DNA of 64,000 nucleotides from Vibrio sp. Hep-1b-8 (GTDB lineage Bacteria > Pseudomonadota > Gammaproteobacteria > Enterobacterales > Vibrionaceae): positions 62,001 to 126,000 of the forward strand of contig NZ_QEWN01000002.1 of the NCBI RefSeq assembly GCF_006124995.1. The letters are read 5' to 3'. Each line of letters begins with the position of its first letter. Within the stretch, counting starts at the first letter, position 1. This document shows, in pieces, positions 60,891 to 64,000 of the stretch. Both the position numbers and the translations under genes were made by a program. The notes beneath the pieces were generated by a model, which was not told the DNA's origin, ran no database searches, and saw only the letters and a list, made by a program, of their open reading frames with translations.

Positions 60891-62051
60891 ATGAAGAATA
60901 TGCTTAAAAAGGCGCTTGCAACGGCAATGTTTGTTGGCGTACTGGCGGGCTGTGCTAGTGAAGAAGACACCATTATCATGGCGCCAGTTCCTCAAGTGGA
61001 CAGCGAGTTCACACCTAAATCTGAGTGGAGTAATTCAGTCAGTGGTGGTGTAGGGCAATACTACTCAAAGCTGACACCTGAATATGCTTACGACAAAGTG
61101 TTTGTCGCGGGTCGTGATGGCGTGGTTAAAGCACTTGATCCTGAAAGTGGTAAAACACTTTGGGAAGCCAATGTTGAAGCTGATGTGTCGGCTCGATTGT
61201 CTGGTGGTATTACGGCAGCGTACAGTCAAATTTTCATCGGTAGCGAAAACGGGCGTCTATTCGCCTTCAACGAAGAAACGGGTGAGTTAAATTGGCAAGC
61301 TGACGTTGATGGTGAAGTGCTCGCTGCACCAGCAACGGATAGCAACCTTGTTATTGTCCATACCAACAAGGGCATCTTGCAGGCACTGGATCAAGTGACC
61401 GGTGAAGTAAAATGGACCATCAGTACAGAGGTTCCAAGTCTGACTTTACGTGGTAACAGTGCACCTGTGACTGCCTCTGGTGGTGTGTTCTGGGGTACGG
61501 CTAATGGTCGATTGGCCGCCGCTATTGTCGAACGTGGACAACTCATTTGGCAGCAGCCAATTGGTATGCCACAAGGTGCGACAGAAATCGATCGTCTAGT
61601 CGACGTTGATGCATCTCCATTAATTTTAGGCAGTACACTGTACATTGTTGGCTATAACGGTCAGTTGACGGCCATCGATCTACGATCGGGTAAAGCGGCG
61701 TGGAAGCGCAACTATTCATCCTCAACTGACTTAGTGAGTGACGGTAGCCGTTTGTTTGTTGTGACCGACCAAGACCACATTGTGGCGGTTGATGCTCGTA
61801 GTGGCACCGAGTTGTGGTCAAACGAGCAATTAGAGCATCGTTTGGTGACAGCACCAGTCATGATTAATCAGTACGTTGTTGTTGGTGACAGCGAAGGTTA
61901 CTTATATTGGATTGATCGCAGTAGCGGCGAGTTTGTCTCGATGCAGCAAGTCAACAGTAGTGGCTTTGCCGTTGCTCCAATTGCGGTTCCCGGTGGTTAC
62001 GTAGCTGTGACTCGCAATGGCGATGTAAAGAAACTGACGATCAACGAGTAA
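60891..62051 (+). CDS. bamB: Outer membrane protein assembly factor BamB
   Basis: BamB is a lipoprotein of the BAM complex that inserts beta-barrel proteins in the outer membrane. The 386-residue product has the lipobox VLAGC with Cys21 and an eight-bladed PQQ-like propeller, visible as repeated units such as ALDPESGKTLWEANV, AFNEETGELNWQADV and ALDQVTGEVKWTIST. It is co-transcribed with yfgM and ends at a strong terminator. Confidence 0.96.
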   Translation: MKNMLKKALATAMFVGVLAGCASEEDTIIMAPVPQVDSEFTPKSEWSNSVSGGVGQYYSKLTPEYAYDKVFVAGRDGVVKALDPESGKTLWEANVEADVSARLSGGITAAYSQIFIGSENGRLFAFNEETGELNWQADVDGEVLAAPATDSNLVIVHTNKGILQALDQVTGEVKWTISTEVPSLTLRGNSAPVTASGGVFWGTANGRLAAAIVERGQLIWQQPIGMPQGATEIDRLVDVDASPLILGSTLYIVGYNGQLTAIDLRSGKAAWKRNYSSSTDLVSDGSRLFVVTDQDHIVAVDARSGTELWSNEQLEHRLVTAPVMINQYVVVGDSEGYLYWIDRSSGEFVSMQQVNSSGFAVAPIAVPGGYVAVTRNGDVKKLTINE

Positions 62052-62072
62052 TCGTGTGATATAATTCACATT

Positions 62073-62114
62073 CGGCTCCTAGCTGGTAACAGTTGGGAGC
62101 CGTTTGTTTGTTTT
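62073..62114 (+). terminator. Rho-independent terminator of bamB
   Basis: A 13-bp stem with two G-U pairs (CGGCTCCTAGCTG with CAGTTGGGAGCCG, loop GTAA), followed by TTTGTTTGTTTT. Confidence 0.93.
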
Positions 62115-62219
62115 AGATACCCATAGTTTGATGTGGTTATAGGTAAAGGTCTCACGACGTGATTTCTGCTGAGTCGTTACCTATAACTACATAAAGTAAA
62201 GAATATTGTAGAGGTTGTT

Positions 62220-63704
62220 ATGGTACCTGTTGTTGCTCTGGTAGGGCGTCCAAACGTTGGCAAATCAACGTTGTTTAACCGATTGACTCGTACACGCGAC
62301 GCATTGGTTGCGGATTTCCCTGGCTTAACTCGTGACCGTAAATATGGCCAAGCTAAGCTTGGTGAACACGAATTTATCGTTATTGATACCGGTGGTATTG
62401 ATGGCACAGAAGAAGGTGTTGAAACCAAAATGGCTCAACAGTCACTGGCGGCAATCGATGAGGCAGACGTTGTACTGTTTATGGTCGATGGTCGTGCTGG
62501 TTTGACTGCTGCTGACCAAGCTATTGCTTCACACCTACGTAAAATTGAAAAGCCATCAATGCTGGTTGTAAACAAGGTTGATGGTATCGATGCTGATGCG
62601 GCAAGTGCAGAATTTTGGCAGCTTGGCGTAGAAAACATGTATCAAATCGCTGCGGCACACGGCCGAGGCGTAACGGCACTTATCGATCTAGCTCTTAACC
62701 CATTCGCAGAGCAACTTCTTGAAGAAGCAAAAGGTGAGATTGAAGATCTGACCGAGTTTGTCGATGAAGACGAGAAGCTCGACTACAGCGAAGAAGAGGC
62801 GGAAGAAGAGTTCAAGCGCCTTCAAGATCAGCCAATCAAACTGGCCATTATCGGTCGTCCAAACGTAGGTAAATCGACACTGACAAACCGAATTTTGGGT
62901 GAAGAACGCGTTGTTGTTTACGATATGCCAGGAACGACTCGTGACTCTATCTACATTCCGATGGAACGTGATGGTCGCAAATACGTATTGATTGATACCG
63001 CGGGTGTTCGTCGTCGTACTCGTATTAACGAAACGGTCGAAAAGTTCTCGGTAGTAAAAACACTCAAAGCAGTAGAAGACGCGAACGTTGTTATGCTGGT
63101 TATCGATGCGCGTGAGAACATCTCAGATCAAGACCTTAGCTTACTTGGCTTTGCGCTGAATGCTGGTCGTTCTATCGTTATCGCTGTCAACAAGTGGGAC
63201 GGCCTAGATATGGACGTCAAAGAGCAGGTCAAGAAAGAGCTCGATCGTCGTCTTGGCTTTGTTGATTTTGCCCGTATTCACTTTATTTCAGCGCTTCACG
63301 GCACAGGTGTTGGCCACCTATTTGAATCCGTGCAAGAAGCGTATAAATCGGCTACGACTCGTGTCGGTACCTCTGTTCTGACTCGTATCATGAAGATGGC
63401 AACGGATGATCACCAGCCACCAATGGTTCGTGGTCGTCGTGTGAAGCTGAAATACGCTCACGCAGGTGGTTACAACCCTCCAATCGTGGTTATCCATGGT
63501 AACCAGGTTAATGAGTTACCAGATTCGTACAAGCGTTACTTGATGAACTATTACCGTAAATCACTGGAAATTATGGGTACACCAATTCGTATTCAGTTCC
63601 AGAACAGTGATAACCCGTTCGAAGGGAAATCGAACAAGATGACACTGTCTCAAGAGCGTAAACGTAAGCGCTTGATGAGCATGATGAAAAATCGTAAAAA
63701 CTGA
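62220..63704 (+). CDS. der: GTPase Der
   Basis: Der (EngA) is an essential GTPase with two tandem G domains that acts in assembly of the 50S subunit. Both P-loops read GRPNVGKST, at about residues 9-17 and 212-220; the DTGGI/DTAGV switch II motifs, NKVD and NKWD specificity motifs and a C-terminal KH-like domain are present. An acidic linker ([16 protein letters not shown]) separates the two G domains. The 494-residue length is normal. It probably has its own promoter, since a strong terminator precedes it. Confidence 0.97.
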   Translation: MVPVVALVGRPNVGKSTLFNRLTRTRDALVADFPGLTRDRKYGQAKLGEHEFIVIDTGGIDGTEEGVETKMAQQSLAAIDEADVVLFMVDGRAGLTAADQAIASHLRKIEKPSMLVVNKVDGIDADAASAEFWQLGVENMYQIAAAHGRGVTALIDLALNPFAEQLLEEAKGEIEDLTEFVDEDEKLDYSEEEAEEEFKRLQDQPIKLAIIGRPNVGKSTLTNRILGEERVVVYDMPGTTRDSIYIPMERDGRKYVLIDTAGVRRRTRINETVEKFSVVKTLKAVEDANVVMLVIDARENISDQDLSLLGFALNAGRSIVIAVNKWDGLDMDVKEQVKKELDRRLGFVDFARIHFISALHGTGVGHLFESVQEAYKSATTRVGTSVLTRIMKMATDDHQPPMVRGRRVKLKYAHAGGYNPPIVVIHGNQVNELPDSYKRYLMNYYRKSLEIMGTPIRIQFQNSDNPFEGKSNKMTLSQERKRKRLMSMMKNRKN

Positions 63705-63739
63705 TCTTGATGAGAAAGATCAGATTGTCGAGTTAAATG

Positions 63740-63770
63740 AAAAGCGCCGCATTCGTTCCGGCGCTTTTTT
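63740..63770 (+). terminator. Rho-independent terminator of der
   Basis: AAAAGCGCCG and CGGCGCTTTT form a 10-bp stem around CATTCGTTC, followed by T residues. Confidence 0.92.
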
Positions 63771-63784
63771 TATAGGAATAAATG

Positions 63785-64000
63785 ATGCAAGTTACCCCCA
63801 CGATTACCCAATTCTGCCACGGAATCTGGCAGTTAGACGCAGACATTCAACTGTTACAGCGTGGCAGTGAATATCTTTACGTTGTAACGAATAAAACGCC
63901 CTTCCACCCTGTCAGCCACATTTGGCCGGATCATCCGGCAGATAAAGGGACACTGAACCAGCTCCCCGTTCTTGATTGCCAAGTTGGTGCGCTAGAACTG
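63785..64000 (+). CDS. Start of an AlaX-like alanyl-tRNA editing protein (cut by the window)
   Basis: An open frame of 72 codons running off the window, beginning MQVTPTITQFCHGIWQL. The pattern TPFHP followed 12 residues later by HPADKGTL resembles the TPFYP...QPADTGTL region of AlaX/AlaRS editing domains, which hydrolyse mischarged Ser- or Gly-tRNA-Ala. The zinc motif would lie beyond the edge, so the call is tentative. AGGAA lies six bases before the ATG; a second in-frame ATG is immediately upstream. Confidence 0.55.
   Translation, partial: MQVTPTITQFCHGIWQLDADIQLLQRGSEYLYVVTNKTPFHPVSHIWPDHPADKGTLNQLPVLDCQVGALEL

Overview
The window reads as a contiguous piece of the main chromosome of a Vibrio (or a close relative in Vibrionaceae). 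Evidence: every housekeeping protein reads as gamma-proteobacterial with Vibrio-like variants, moderate GC, the phoB-phoR-pstS / ppx / ppk / pstCAB-phoU arrangement that I remember from Vibrio, DUF2850 and DUF1904 proteins, and the rlmN-rodZ-ispG-hisS-yfgM-bamB-der block. I see no rRNA, tRNA, insertion sequence, prophage, integron or CRISPR array. The species cannot be fixed from this sequence alone.

Layout. 1-2.2 kb: isocitrate lyase (aceA) and a two-CBS-domain protein. 2.4-8.2 kb: the queuosine genes queA and tgt, then yajC-secD-secF; a heptamer microsatellite and three hairpins lie between queA and tgt. 8.2-10.1 kb: a small exported protein of unknown function, a DUF1904 protein and the murein endopeptidase mepA. 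10.4-12.7 kb: a short-Q-loop cytochrome bd oxidase (cioAB) preceded by an FNR-like site. 12.8-15.5 kb (minus strand): a ferredoxin with the tRNA-hydroxylation protein TrhP/YegQ, and rdgC. 15.7-29 kb: a phosphate/polyphosphate island with phoBR-pstS, ppx, ppk1, pstCAB-phoU and ppk2; three Pho-box-like sites are visible. 29-34 kb: cutC, yebG with a LexA box, a LysR regulator divergent from a TDT-family transporter, and a sigma-54-dependent activator. 34.5-40.6 kb: a six-gene ABC importer operon of the GlpSTPQUV (glycerol) type behind a -24/-12 promoter. 40.7-50.3 kb: recC, recB, recD. 50.3-55.2 kb: a possible 58-residue protein, argA with tandem ARG boxes, a DUF2850 protein, mltA, tcdA and csdE. 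55.3-64 kb: rlmN, rodZ, ispG, hisS, yfgM, bamB, der, and the start of an AlaX-like gene cut by the window edge.

How the genes work together. The island at 15.7-29 kb joins phosphate sensing (PhoR/PhoB, PhoU), uptake (PstSCAB) and polyphosphate synthesis and breakdown (PPK1, PPK2, PPX). The divergent pair made by the sigma-54 activator and the ABC operon looks like a self-contained inducible uptake module. Its two ATPases carry complementary defects (one lacks the switch histidine, the other the LSGGQ signature), which predicts one working and one degenerate ATP site. I consider this the most interesting observation here. Several start codons were moved from the longest possible frame on the basis of ribosome binding sites, promoters or terminators; each case is explained in its entry.
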